A stretch of DNA of 64,000 nt from Notospermus geniculatus (Eukaryota > Nemertea > Pilidiophora > Heteronemertea > Lineidae). The stretch is from the NCBI GenBank assembly GCA_002633025.1, contig NMRB01001647.1:97854-161853 (forward strand), in the 5' to 3' direction. Each line of letters begins with the position of its first letter. The stretch's first letter is position 1. The notes under the pieces were generated by a model. That model saw only the letters and a program-made list of their open reading frames with translations, had not been told where the DNA came from and made no database searches. Shown piece by piece: positions 11,746 to 23,000 of this stretch. The position numbers and the translations under genes were made by a program.

Positions 11746-12554
11746 ATACGTTGGTATGTCTCTTGGTCTTCATGTGGTGACGGTGTAATCTCCAGGAAAT
11801 AAATAACCTGAACAACCCCACCATGCCAGACACGCCGTATATAAAGTAGAGGACAGTTCATACATCATGGGCATTCCACAAACTATGACAAGGTTTTTGT
11901 GTGCATGGCCCTTCACTGCCACGTTGGTTATTGTACGCATAATTTAACCAGGTTTTGCTATGACACAAATTGATCTGGTCTACCAATTTTGGGTGGCGAA
12001 TAATACCAGTGTACAGTTCTTTCGTGTCTGGCGCCGACCTGGATGTGTTGAGTAAGAAATCAATGCATATCATTGAACCATGTCCTACTTTATGGTGAGA
12101 GCTGTGAACCGCAGTGCATGGGAAATATAGAAAAGAGGTGGGGTGTTGTACACAAAATATACCGTGTTGCATGCATTTCTCTCTGCGGAGGGGTGAAGGG
12201 TCAGGTGACGTGAATGCACCCTCTTTGATAGCACAACTTTTGTCTGGGTGCTCTGGTTTCCTTCAGCTTTAATATATCACACCATATGGAGAAAAATAGC
12301 AGTGTGTGGTACTCAACTCGGAATCAGTATTCTTATTCACAGCAGACAAAAAAATTCATGTTAGCCAGATCATCTAAAGTTAAAAGTTTAAAGTTTGGGT
12401 CTGTAGTCTACTCTGATATCAACAACGGTATAGGTGTCATCCAACTTTACACTTTAACCCCAGTCTATCCTGAAACCTTTCAGTAGAATTCAGATGAGCT
12501 GCTCATTCAGCACTACAATCCGAGCGTTTCCGACTGGTACCCACTTATACACCT
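11746..12554. other. Intergenic, nothing recognised
   Basis: No supported feature. Confidence 0.35.
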
Positions 12555-12692
12555 GGGCCCGTATGCATAAAGGGGGAATAAGCTTATTCCAGGTTTAACT
12601 TAAGGCTATAACGTTAGGTTATACCTGGAATAAGCAGACAAATTCACGTTTGTGAGATGGGAAATCTTCTTGTGTCTACGGGCCACTGGGCA
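12555..12692. repeat. Degenerate palindromic mini-element
   Basis: GGCCCGTATGCATAAAG at the left and a decayed GTCTACGGGCC at the right flank an inner AATAAGCTTATTCCAGGT / ACCTGGAATAAGC inverted pair. Confidence 0.55.
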
Positions 12693-12837
12693 TGAAACAC
12701 ATTGAGAGGAGGTAGCACACACAGGTTTTAGTTAGACAAGTGTTGCTAGAGTAGAGGTGATATTACTGGAGATTTCAGTGTGTGCCCCACCAGCTACTCC
12801 ACCCAGACAATGCTGAAGCCTGGGGGAGTGAGGCCAA

Positions 12838-13475
12838 GTGCCAACCCTTAACACAGGCATACATCGCACTTGTGACTGGAAATAACTGATCTGGACCCAT
12901 GTTCCCGAAGCCCTCGTTAGGTTAACGATGCTGTTACGCTATGCATTTTCCCAGTTTTAACGACATCGTTAACCTAACGATGGCTTCGGGAACATGGCTC
13001 CTGATCAGTCGCTGGTGATGTACCAGTACGCACTGCGCGAACATCGCAAATTCAGCAACTCAGTAAAACTAGGTGGATCCAATCAGTCGTCACGTCCTGA
13101 CTTGCGTACATTGCACTTGTCATGCTTGTGACAGGCAGCAACTCAGGTAACATCCGGGGCGTTGAGACTCGACAAGACTACATGTAGGTTTCGTTGAGAA
13201 AACTGGCACTGATCAGTCGCAAGCGCGCATACATCGCAGGGACTGAACGAAACTGAGTACAACTAGTTGCTCGAAAGTTGAATATGTGCAACTCGTGGCG
13301 GCTGGCAAAATCTCAGTTCCAGCGAATCACAAGGGTGCGTACATCTACCATTTCTGGCGACTGGTCAGTCGCCTCCAGTCGTGCCAGTTCCAGCTCCTCC
13401 CATTCGCCAGTAGCTCAGTGGGACAAGTTGTCTCCAGTCGCAGGGGTGATGTACGCTCAGCTTTAAGTCACCTTG
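12838..13475 (-). mobile_element. CAGTCGC-rich composite element, copy 1 (inverted)
   Basis: The block is the reverse complement of most of 33490-34210. Shared landmarks are GATCAGTCGC, CGAGTTGCACATGTTCAAC, CAACTAGTTGTAC and GTTGAGACTCGA in the same order. It is built of many short CAGTCGC/GCGACTG inverted pieces and has no coding frame of note. It carries the nested palindrome at 12893-13000. Confidence 0.75.
12893..13000. mobile_element. Nested 108-bp palindrome with CTG/CAG target repeat
   Basis: GACCCATGTTCCCGAAGCC and GGCTTCGGGAACATGGCTC are inverted ends around a TTAACGATG...CATCGTTAA stem. CTG precedes it (12890-12892) and follows it (13001-13003). The same element occupies the same site in the related copy at 34063-34170. 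Confidence 0.85.
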
Positions 13476-13875
13476 TGAACCCTATCGCTGCCAGGCTTGT
13501 AATCGTTTTGTTTACTAACCATTTTAGACAGCATTGGATAATGTTGACCAACATCGGTCTATAATCATTGAGTCATGGTCGTCTGCTTTCATTATTTTCC
13601 CTTAATTAGTAATTATCTCTCTAATAAAGTCACCCGGTGATGATTTTAATGAACAGCGTTTGATATCGTCGCTGTTCTCTTTGCTTTGATCCAGTCAGTT
13701 TTTGTGCAACATGTTGATCTGATCATTGTAATGTAATGCACATGGAGCAGTGTACATGTCCATGTTGCAGACAGTCATCTGATAAGGCCAAGATGTAATC
13801 GATAAGTGTAAGACATGACATGCATGAAATCAATAACTGGAGGACTTCAAGTCAATGCAGCAGTGAAACCTCCTC
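13476..13875. other. Intergenic, nothing recognised
   Basis: No supported feature. Confidence 0.35.
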
Positions 13876-14170
13876 AACACGTTTGCTGCCATGGCCAAAA
13901 TATCATCTTCATCCGCCATTGCCATGACCCCAGGCCTCTCAAGTTATTTCACATTGCCAACTACGAGTCATAGCTGTACACCCTCTGGCGTGTCCCCATA
14001 CATCGGGTCCATCCCCACTGCCAGTATGATTATTGGACGGCTCTCCGTCATTGCCGAGCTTATCAACATTAACAGAAAATGCTTTAGCCCTACTACGAGT
14101 ATACTCGTAGCTGGCAATGGGGAGGAGATCAGCGACTACGAGTATAATCGTAGCCGGCAGTCAACGTGTT
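13876..14170. mobile_element. MITE (AACACGTTTGCTGCC ends)
   Basis: AACACGTTTGCTGCC at the left is mirrored imperfectly by GGCAGTCAACGTGTT at the right. The interior has several TACTCGTAG/CTACGAG inverted words. Confidence 0.6.
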
Positions 14171-15244
14171 AAGTGGACAGTCCACCTCTACAATACTAGG
14201 ACTACGAGGACACCTCTCTGTCAAGACGCCAAAGTTGCACGTTGCTGCTGTTAAATTCATACTTTTGGGCCGACGTCACGGTGCTACAGGGACGTTGTGG
14301 GCGCGTCATGCGTTTGTGGCGTTCGTACTTCTTGACTTGCACGGCCTGTTGATGCGGCATTGAAGTGCAACGTGTAAAAAGATTAAATGGAGTGAACTCA
14401 AGCCGATTCTGATTGTGCACTGTCATGACGTCATGGAATGTCGCGCTCAAGCATGCAGCGTAATCATTTACGGCGCAGATTGACTTTACGTGCCACAGAC
14501 TCAGGGCTCTCAATGACCCGAGGTCTCGGGTCAAATACGCACCAAGTGCGTAGTCTGAAGCACAATAAAAACCAGCAGGAGTCAGTGCGACGCGCGAAGA
14601 TTCACCCAATGTTGTGAAATGACCATGGCTGACCCCTGACTTCTGAGGGCTGACTATACACAGAAGTCTCTGACCCTTCTGCTGAAAACTCCAGTGAGAG
14701 CCCTGCGGACTCGTGCATTACGCATGACGCGAAATCGTGCCGGCGGAAGATGCTGCTGCAGAAGTGTCAATCAAGCTTTAAATGTCTCCTGCTGCCTTTA
14801 TACAAAGCGTATAGATAATGGTAGGCCTACAAAAATACATATGAAGGAATAACATAGAGCAAAAATAAGCTGCCTTTAAAGTAATTTCCCACAAAACGGA
14901 ACTCTTATCATTGATATCATGTGCGCTTACTTGGTACTCCACCGGTAAGTGGCCTATTGAGTCATATAACAGTCTATTATCAGGCGTGATCGTCACAAGT
15001 GGTGTTAGACACCCACGATATATCTCTACCTAGATATTATTCAATAGACTTGGGGCATTCTTTACTTCATGATGCCTGTGGATATCTGATCACAGTACCG
15101 GTATGTGTTGTTCAGTTTCCTCATGTCGGAGTGAGTTCTCTAAAACTAAAGCCTTTCTCAGAAAGGTAGCTAGCTATTGGGCTCATATCACAGGGTTTCC
15201 GCCAGGATTTTTTTCCAGGGTACGACCTGGGGGGGGGGGAGAGN
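14171..15244. other. Intergenic with a decayed inverted repeat
   Basis: CAGACTCAGGGCTCTCA at about 14497 and GTGAGAGCCCTGCGGACTC at about 14693 form a weak inverted pair. A single 'n' is at 15244. Nothing else is supported. Confidence 0.35.
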
Positions 15245-15450
15245 GCGGGTTCGGGGAGCGCGGTGGCATAATGGTTGGGGCTGTGGACTCGTGATCGGAA
15301 GGTCGCGGGTTCGGGGAGCGCGGTGGCATAATGGTTGGGGCTGTGGACTCGTGATCGGAAGGTCGTGGGTTCGATCCCCGGCCGTGCCACTCTAACTCTC
15401 AACTGGCCTGAAATGTCCATCGTGTGCGCTAGGCGTATATTGTGGCTGCC
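15245..15450 (+). repeat. tRNA-derived SINE, family 1 (with 60-bp duplication)
   Basis: A tRNA-like head with box A-like TGGCATAATGGTTGG and box B-like GTGGGTTCGATCCCC is followed by GCCACTCTAACTCTCAACTG and a CTGAAATG tail region. The first 60 bp (15245-15304) are repeated exactly at 15305-15364 and directly follow a single 'n'. The tail matches 43577-43640, which defines the family. Confidence 0.75.
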
Positions 15451-16438
15451 CTTTGGTTCCTACAGAAAGGTTTCTGAATCATAGGCTGGGGTAATAATGT
15501 GTGAAGTGCTTAGAGAGCGTAATATGCTATGAAGCACGATACATGTATAAGAACTCACCATTATATGAGGAGGCTGCCTGTAGGGTCCCTTTAACCCCAT
15601 CGAAATTTCGTATCCTCAATGGATACTTTCAACTTTGGTACCGTACCGGTACTTTGCTAATCTTTCTTAGGCCTACATGTACTAGAAGACACAAACTTGA
15701 AACTGAAGTGTCGTTATGGAGTTCTAAAGAGTTTAAACCTATGGTTACTTGCCATCACATGTCTGTTCAACAAAAATGTAACCTGCTCTGGCAAAAGTAG
15801 GCACTTGTCGCAACTGAGTAAAGGGTTCACGGCCTTGAACACAATAGCTGCAATGTCCTTCTCTGCAGGTTGACAATAGTAGTGGACAGCCATGATAATA
15901 GTTGAGCAAACCGATGACCAATGACGATCACTTGCAACAAGCATCTGCTTTTGCTGGAGCAGGTCGAAAATGCATAAAATATCACGACACACTCCCTTTA
16001 AATACATGCCACTATCCCTTTAAATACATGCCACTATCTGCCCGGGCCTATGAAAACTTTCTTCAGCTCAATGCACAACGACAACTAAACATATGAATCG
16101 AGCAGATTTGGCACTCTCAGTTTGTGTGTTGTCCGTGCTAAATACATTCATTGTTACCAATATCCTTATAATATTTCTATTGTCTGGTTTGTCGGTCGGC
16201 CTAGTCATAATGTATGTACCATTATGAGAGACTCCTACCACTGACTGACGCATAGGCCACTCGGCAAAACGTTTGTGGAATTTCACTGGAACTTTTTACC
16301 GGTATTTCAACTTGGAACATTACCTGCTACCAAATATTCTCGTGTGTTGAATAACATTGCGTAAAAAAATCCTGCAATTTATCAGGTGAGTGCAGTCGGA
16401 GCTTAATAGGTTCATACTTAGGGCCTAAAGGCCTGTTT
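15451..16438. other. Intergenic, nothing recognised
   Basis: A direct repeat of CCCTTTAAATACATGCCACT lies at about 15993 and 16017. No gene is supported. Confidence 0.35.
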
Positions 16439-16884
16439 CCACTATTCCACTGGATTCCACCACGGCTTGTGGCGAGTGGAGTGGTTTTCACAGGCATGGG
16501 GATAATCAACCCACTGTTTGTATTGTTAAAGCCTCACAGTATTGAATTTTACGGTATTTTCAAAGTGTTAGGAGACTGCAGGTAGAGGAAGAGGTCTCAT
16601 AGCCTCATGAAGGTTCCCAAAATGCTTGCCTGATACATACTTCAAACAGTCATGCTTAGTTTTCTGCACGTCATCGAAAAAACAGCAGGCAGAGCTCTAA
16701 TGTATCAACATAGAGCATAGTACATTTTACACTACACTGACGTCGGAGGACATTTATAAAGCACTTTCTCAATTCAATACAATACGACTTTCAAAACCAT
16801 GGAAGGATTATCCAAAACCGTTTGAAAACCACACTGTTCGCGACAAACCACGCTGGAATTTGCTGTAGTAGTAGAAACGGGCCT
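16439..16884. mobile_element. Harbinger-like MITE (AGGCCTGTTTCCAC ends)
   Basis: AGGCCTGTTTCCACTATTCC at the left is matched in inverse by AGTAGAAACGGGCCT at the right. TAA precedes it and TAG follows, a decayed TWA-type target. The interior 16566-16650 resembles 63815-63880. Confidence 0.6.
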
Positions 16885-17002
16885 TAGTCTGATGCTCTAC
16901 CACTCTGCGATGGGCCCTGTAGTAAGTCAACCATCCAACACTGTGTGAATCGGTAGCTATCCTTTGTGATTATCAACTAATATACTGTTGTTGTATTTCA
17001 GA

Positions 17003-20000
17003 ATGGCTGGTTTAAGGAAAGCAAAGAAGTATGACTGGAAGGACTCTAATCTTGCCTTGTTTGGCTCTGATACGGAAAAGGAGGTCAAAAGTACATAATC
17101 TTTGCTGCTGCTGTCTATACTCTAAAGCCCCTTTTACACTCACCCTGTTGAAACCATCCTGAGAACAGGGGTTCTTAGTGCTCGCTCCTTTCGTCACCGC
17201 ACACAAACCCCTGAATTCACTGGAATCGGTGGATTATCAGTGCCCTTACAGCAAATGTTCATCACCCGACCGCCCCGTCGCAAGTTGGCCAGTAATTGAT
17301 ACACATAAACTACACAGGTTTGAACAAAGCTGACCCAGCAAGTCAATATGAAACGAACTCCTGCGGTGTATTCTGTTTCGCGACGTGGCAGAAAATGATA
17401 TACATTCTGTGCGATGCATGTAGGCTAGGCTGAACTCAACTTAGGTTGAAATACCATAAGCATATCCATGTCAGTAGCTTGGCTGCAAAACACCATATAT
17501 TACGGTACATAGGCCGTTATACGTGTAACTAATCTCTTGTTAGGTTGAGTTGGGGAAGTTTCGCTAGTTCAGCACTGTGTTGTGCATGACACTACGATAC
17601 AATCTACGTGTAATGCCTGTCATCTTAAGGTGACTCAGAATGACGTTCACTGATTGGGCACCTTTCTTTCGGCGCCTCTTAGTCCAGGAAATGTTGCGAA
17701 TTATCTCATCTCAGGGGTTTGTGTGCAGTGATGAAGGGACCGAGCACTGAGAACCCCTGGTGTTCTCAGGATGTGTTGAAACGTGCTGAGTTCGACTCAC
17801 ACCGAGGCCGCTTTGAAATTCAAGTGGGAAAGGCCCGTTTACACTGCCATTTGGTACCGGGACAAGCTGGCTCGCCTTGTTTACATTTGGCGAAATCGTA
17901 CTGAACTGTGCTCAGTCCAAACTGAGCATGGTGAAAATTCTGTGTGGTGTAAATGGAGCTTTAAGTTACAGTGGAAAAGAAGTGTATTAGTGGAAAAGAA
18001 GCTGTTAAATCAAGTAATCTAAGGCCAAGTTCAGACGTCGCTCTAACGACGCGTCGAATACAAATGAATTTGGTGCGACCGTAGCGCGACGCATAGGCCA
18101 TCCGGTTCATTCGTCGATGGATAGTACGTCTGACGTCGAATTTAATTCACTTCAGACGTCGCTCTCCAGACGGATCTAAATGAGGAATTGTATTCGACGC
18201 GTCGTTAGAGCGACGTCTGAACTTGGCCTAATGGACTGTTGCATTGAGTTGGTGTTTTAAATGGAAAAAATGTCACAAAGGTCTTGATTGCGCAAAACCA
18301 ATGTCAGCTCGGCTGAGTTGGGTTGGACATTGTTGGTAAAAAGCACTAAAATGGCTGGCGATATCAGTGTGTGCTGCTGAGGGGCGTTCTCACCATGGTC
18401 TTGATATTTCAGAGGCGTCGGCCGAGACAGAGAAGGCGTGGAAGGCGAGTGTCTTCCCAGGTACAGGAAGCGTAATATGGAGGATAAATGTAAGTTCTAT
18501 CACGTTTATGATGCGAAAGGGGGCAAAAGCATGAAACAGATCAACTTATAGCTGTAAATAAAAACAACCACTTTATAAAAGGAGCCATCATAACCATTTA
18601 AGGGCATTATGAAACTGACATCGGGCGAACATTGCTGGCGAGATGATTCCACGCATTGCTGTCCAGCGCACACTTGGCGTCGACAGCTGATTTCACTCGC
18701 GATCGGATCGCTTGCGATATTGCCTTGTACGCTGCAGGCTAAAGTATGATTCACCCTAACTTCAACATGGGCAAAGTGCCAGGTCTGTGCAACAGACACA
18801 CAAGTGAACACAATGATAAAACCACAAACCACAGTATTTACCAGTTGACTGAGCAAAATCTTGGATTTGCTATAGGCTCATGGAAAGTAAACCAAGTTAC
18901 CCTAACATCATTAGATAACTGCTGCATAGATCCTTTACCACTGACCTGTGCACATTTCCAAGCCGCCTGCCCCCTGGGGTGGTGTTAAAGAACTAAAGTG
19001 TAACGACAAGGAGAAGCCCCGGCTTGAACGGAACCAAGTGATATTAGTACTAAATTGAGGAGCCTGATAGCCTAGTGGTTATCACGTCCACTTAGCAAGC
19101 GGCAGGTCCCGGGTTCGAATCCAGCCCGAGCCATATGGGATTTAATTCCCGGCTCTTCAGTCCGTCGCATGGGACAGTAAGCCGTGGTGCCTTGTACCTT
19201 GTGACTTTGCAAGGGCAAGTAAAAGACCCCATGGCATCCAAGTGAGGAACATGAGTAGCTTGTGATGGCCTCCTCCGTACTTACCAGGGCCAATGATGCT
19301 ATAGCGTCGGCCCTGACGGAAAAATGAAATACAAATACAAAAATACAAATAAAATTAGTACTAAATTTTCTGTGGGATCTTTACATCTCTGATTTGCTTA
19401 TATGTGCATCATGCATTTGTGGTAGTAGTATTCCGAACACTACCGGTATTTGTGTATAATGTCATAAAGACTTAATGGTTAATGTATTGTGCCTAATTTC
19501 AGCAATTCAAGGTTGAAGAAGTCCCGGCGAATGAGTTTGGTACTTTCTACGAGGGTGACAGCTACATTATTTTTCATGTAAGTACATGTACTGTATTTTC
19601 TGCATTACTAACCGCACCGCCCTAAGACCCGCACCCCCATAGGTGATTGCGTAATCCTCAGAAGACCCGCACCGCCGTATCACCCACGTCGTATAACATG
19701 AATGATCATTCTCGTGAGAGGAGCACAACAGATATACCCAGTATCAGGTTGGTCACTAACTCAAGTAGACTGGTTCCTGGTCGCAACATACCGGGTAGCT
19801 GACGCAACAGCTATGTTGGGACCAGGAATCAGTCTATAACTCGGGTACTCGAACAAACTGAACCGGAACAAGCCTCATTTTCAATCAAACAAAATGGCTT
19901 TGCTGGGAATGCCCACGCTGTTTACCTAGATTTGACATATTTTACGCCAGAATTTTGTGCACATTCGTGAAAATAGGCCTATGACATGATGCAAGGAACA

Positions 20001-23000
20001 ATAAAGCATGAATTTTAGATATCTTCTGTGAAATTATGCCTGGTTATAGGGCCGATTGTAGGCTTTAATCCACGTAAGAACCGCACCGTTGTATCACCCG
20101 CACTCACGAATTTGGGGGCCTTTTCGCCGAAAAAAGCCACGGGTCATATGCCGTTGTTGGAACGGTCTACATTCATTCGTTCCTTCTCTCTTGTACAGCA
20201 AGTAGAAGATCCCGTCACAAGGGAAACATCAATGGACATCTATTTCTGGATAGGAAAACACAGCACGCAAGATGAGTATGGCACAGCAGCGTATAAGACG
20301 GTCGAGTTAGACACATTCCACGATGACAAACCAGTCCAGCATCGGGAGGTTCAAGACCATGAGTCGGATGCATTCAAAGCTTTATTCTCTAAGAGAATGT
20401 ACGTTAGCGTTTTTGAAATATCGGTATTCATTTGAAAGTTTTGGAGTAATGTGTACTGGAGTTCTTGAGTTATCTCCTGGAAACCCAAAACTGGATAGAA
20501 AAACAGAGGGGGGGGGAGAAAGTTGGTTTTAACTCTTTCACTGCCAAAAAACGTCGATCAACGTTTTCAACTTTAGTTCAGTAGATGACCATCAGACGTC
20601 TCACCAATCACTAGTCTTATTCCTATGCATTCCACTGGTTTCTTTCACTTTCTCTTGCATTGGACCATCAAAATTTGTGGTTTTTGTGACCCAGAGGGTG
20701 GGAGGGGTGTGCTGTAGTCCTTTTTGTGGTAAAAAATCGTAGTTTTTGGTGCAAAATATCATTTCTGGCAAAAATTTTTGCAAGTTTTACTGGAATAACT
20801 TCAGTCATTTTGATGTTTTTTACTGACATGACTGAAAGGTGGGATGATAACCAACATTTTAAGCCTAATTTAGTGTATGTATCTTACTTATTTCTGGTCA
20901 ATTTTTGGGCGGCAAAAGGGGTCCAAAATACATGATTTCTGGCAGTGAACGAGTTAATCAAAGAATGAGATGGAGAGAGGGAGAAAGTTTGTTTAAAACC
21001 AATGAATGAGACGGGTGGTCATAATACACCAATTTCACATCTCGCAGCAATCACAGCACCCCGAGTAGTGTTTTGAACGGCCACTTCCGGTTTACCTCAC
21101 TTCCGGGTGTAATTCCTGGGAGCGAAGTTAGTTTTTAACCTCACTACCATGAGTGAGGACAAAAATTTTCTTGATTGAGGTTGAAGTTCCCAAAGCCGCC
21201 GCCACCAGATGGAGGTGCCTATATCCCCTGGCGGCGGCGCCGGGAACCCCGATTGCATTATATCTAGTTTGTTCTGATTCTGAAATTGACACCATATTGT
21301 CTTTAATTCTCACAGCTATAAGAAGGGAGGTTACGAAAGCGGTTTCCGTCATGTCGAAACGGTTGAGTATAAAATTCGCCTCTACCGTATCCAAAAGCAA
21401 GAACGCAGTGGCAGGAAGAAGATGGCAGTTGATGAGGTAAGTTTTTATCATTTTCTGGTCACGTGTGATAGCGTTACTAAAAACCCTCAGACAATAAAAC
21501 CTAAGTGTGCGCTGACTTACCCCACTGAGGTTTCCAAAACAAGCAAGACTTACCCCCATTGAGGCCTCCAAAACAAGCAAGACTTACCCCATTGAGGTCT
21601 CCAAACAAGCAAGACTTACCCCATTGAGGTCTCCAAAAGAAGCAAGACTTATACCCATTGCAGTCTCCGAAACAAGCAAGATACCCCATTGAGGGCTCCA
21701 AAACAAGCAAGACTTACACGCACTGAGGTCTCCAAAAAGAAAGCCTTATCCCATTGAGGTCTCAAAAACAAGCAGGACTTGCCCTGTTGAGGTCTCCAAA
21801 ACAAGCAAGACTTACCCCATTGAGGTCTCCAAACAAGCAAGACCTTCCCCATTGAGGTCTCCAAAAGAAGCAAGACTTATACCCATTGAGGTCTCCAAAA
21901 CAAGCAGAACTTGCTCCATTGAGGTCTCCAAACAGCAAGACTTACCCCATTGAGGTCTCCAAAAGAAGCAAGATTTAACCCATTGAGGTCTCCAAAACAA
22001 GCAAGACATATCCCATTGAGGGTTTCAATCAATACTTGCTTACTTTCAGATTTCCTGCTTTAAAGATAGAATGACGGAAGACGATTGCTTTGTTCTGGAC
22101 AAAGGAGATACAGTCATCCAGATAAACGGCTCAACTTGCTCTGGTGATGAAAAATTCAAGGTACATGTGGGATCACGAAGAGTCGTTTGTGTCAACTTCT
22201 GTCTTCTCTTACCTAGGCCTTGACTTTTTTTATCACGCCATCTATAACCTTCCAACAGTTCAACTTCAGGTACTGAGAAGAGTTTTCCACTCAGAGCTAC
22301 ACAGTCATGAACCCTAGGTGGTGTCGTCTGCTTGCACCGGGTTGAGCCACATTATGCTAATGTTATTCAATATGGCTGCCAGTCAGCCATCTTTGCATGC
22401 TTCCCTGTGCAACTTTTGGATAAGTTTCCATTCTCATTTGCTTTCTTTTTGCTGGAGTTTCTAAACTGTTTGCTGAATCTTCTTCAGGCCAGAGATTTTA
22501 TTGGTACCCTCCAGGATGAGCGTAGTGGAAAACGTATGAAAATAATTACCGTGGATTCCGTGGTAAGTCACCCGACTCAATGAGGAACCCGGGTGCCGTT
22601 TATCCCGACAGGTCGGCACTGCGAGCGGTGCGACCGAAGCGACGTCATTGACGTCATTTTAAGTGTTGACGCTACATCATGAAAGAATGAGCTGTACATT
22701 TTTCTACAGGAATATGAGATAAAGACATTGTCATTATCGCCATCCTATCTCTTCATTTTAAGGAAAAAAAACACCGACAAATGCAGAAATTTTCATCTGC
22801 TACAAGACGATGTAAATTTTAATGCCAGGCGACCGAAACAAAAGGCTGCCCTGCAAAGGCAAAACCTAGTAACTCCCATTTTCATGAAAATTGAGATATG
22901 GACATTTTTGGAGTCACTGGGTTTTGCTCAAGCTGTTAGTCCATGCCCCGTAGCAAATGGATGTTTACACATTATGTTATAACACACATTGAAAAATCTA

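Noticed and set aside
15714-16007. 97-codon minus-strand frame with several cysteines
   Set aside because: No conserved zinc or transposase motif could be matched; contains repeated CCCTTTAAATACATG sequence typical of non-coding DNA here.
21501-22009. Several minus-strand frames with repeated [11 protein letters not shown]-like words
   Set aside because: They are antisense translations of the gelsolin intron 5 minisatellite.
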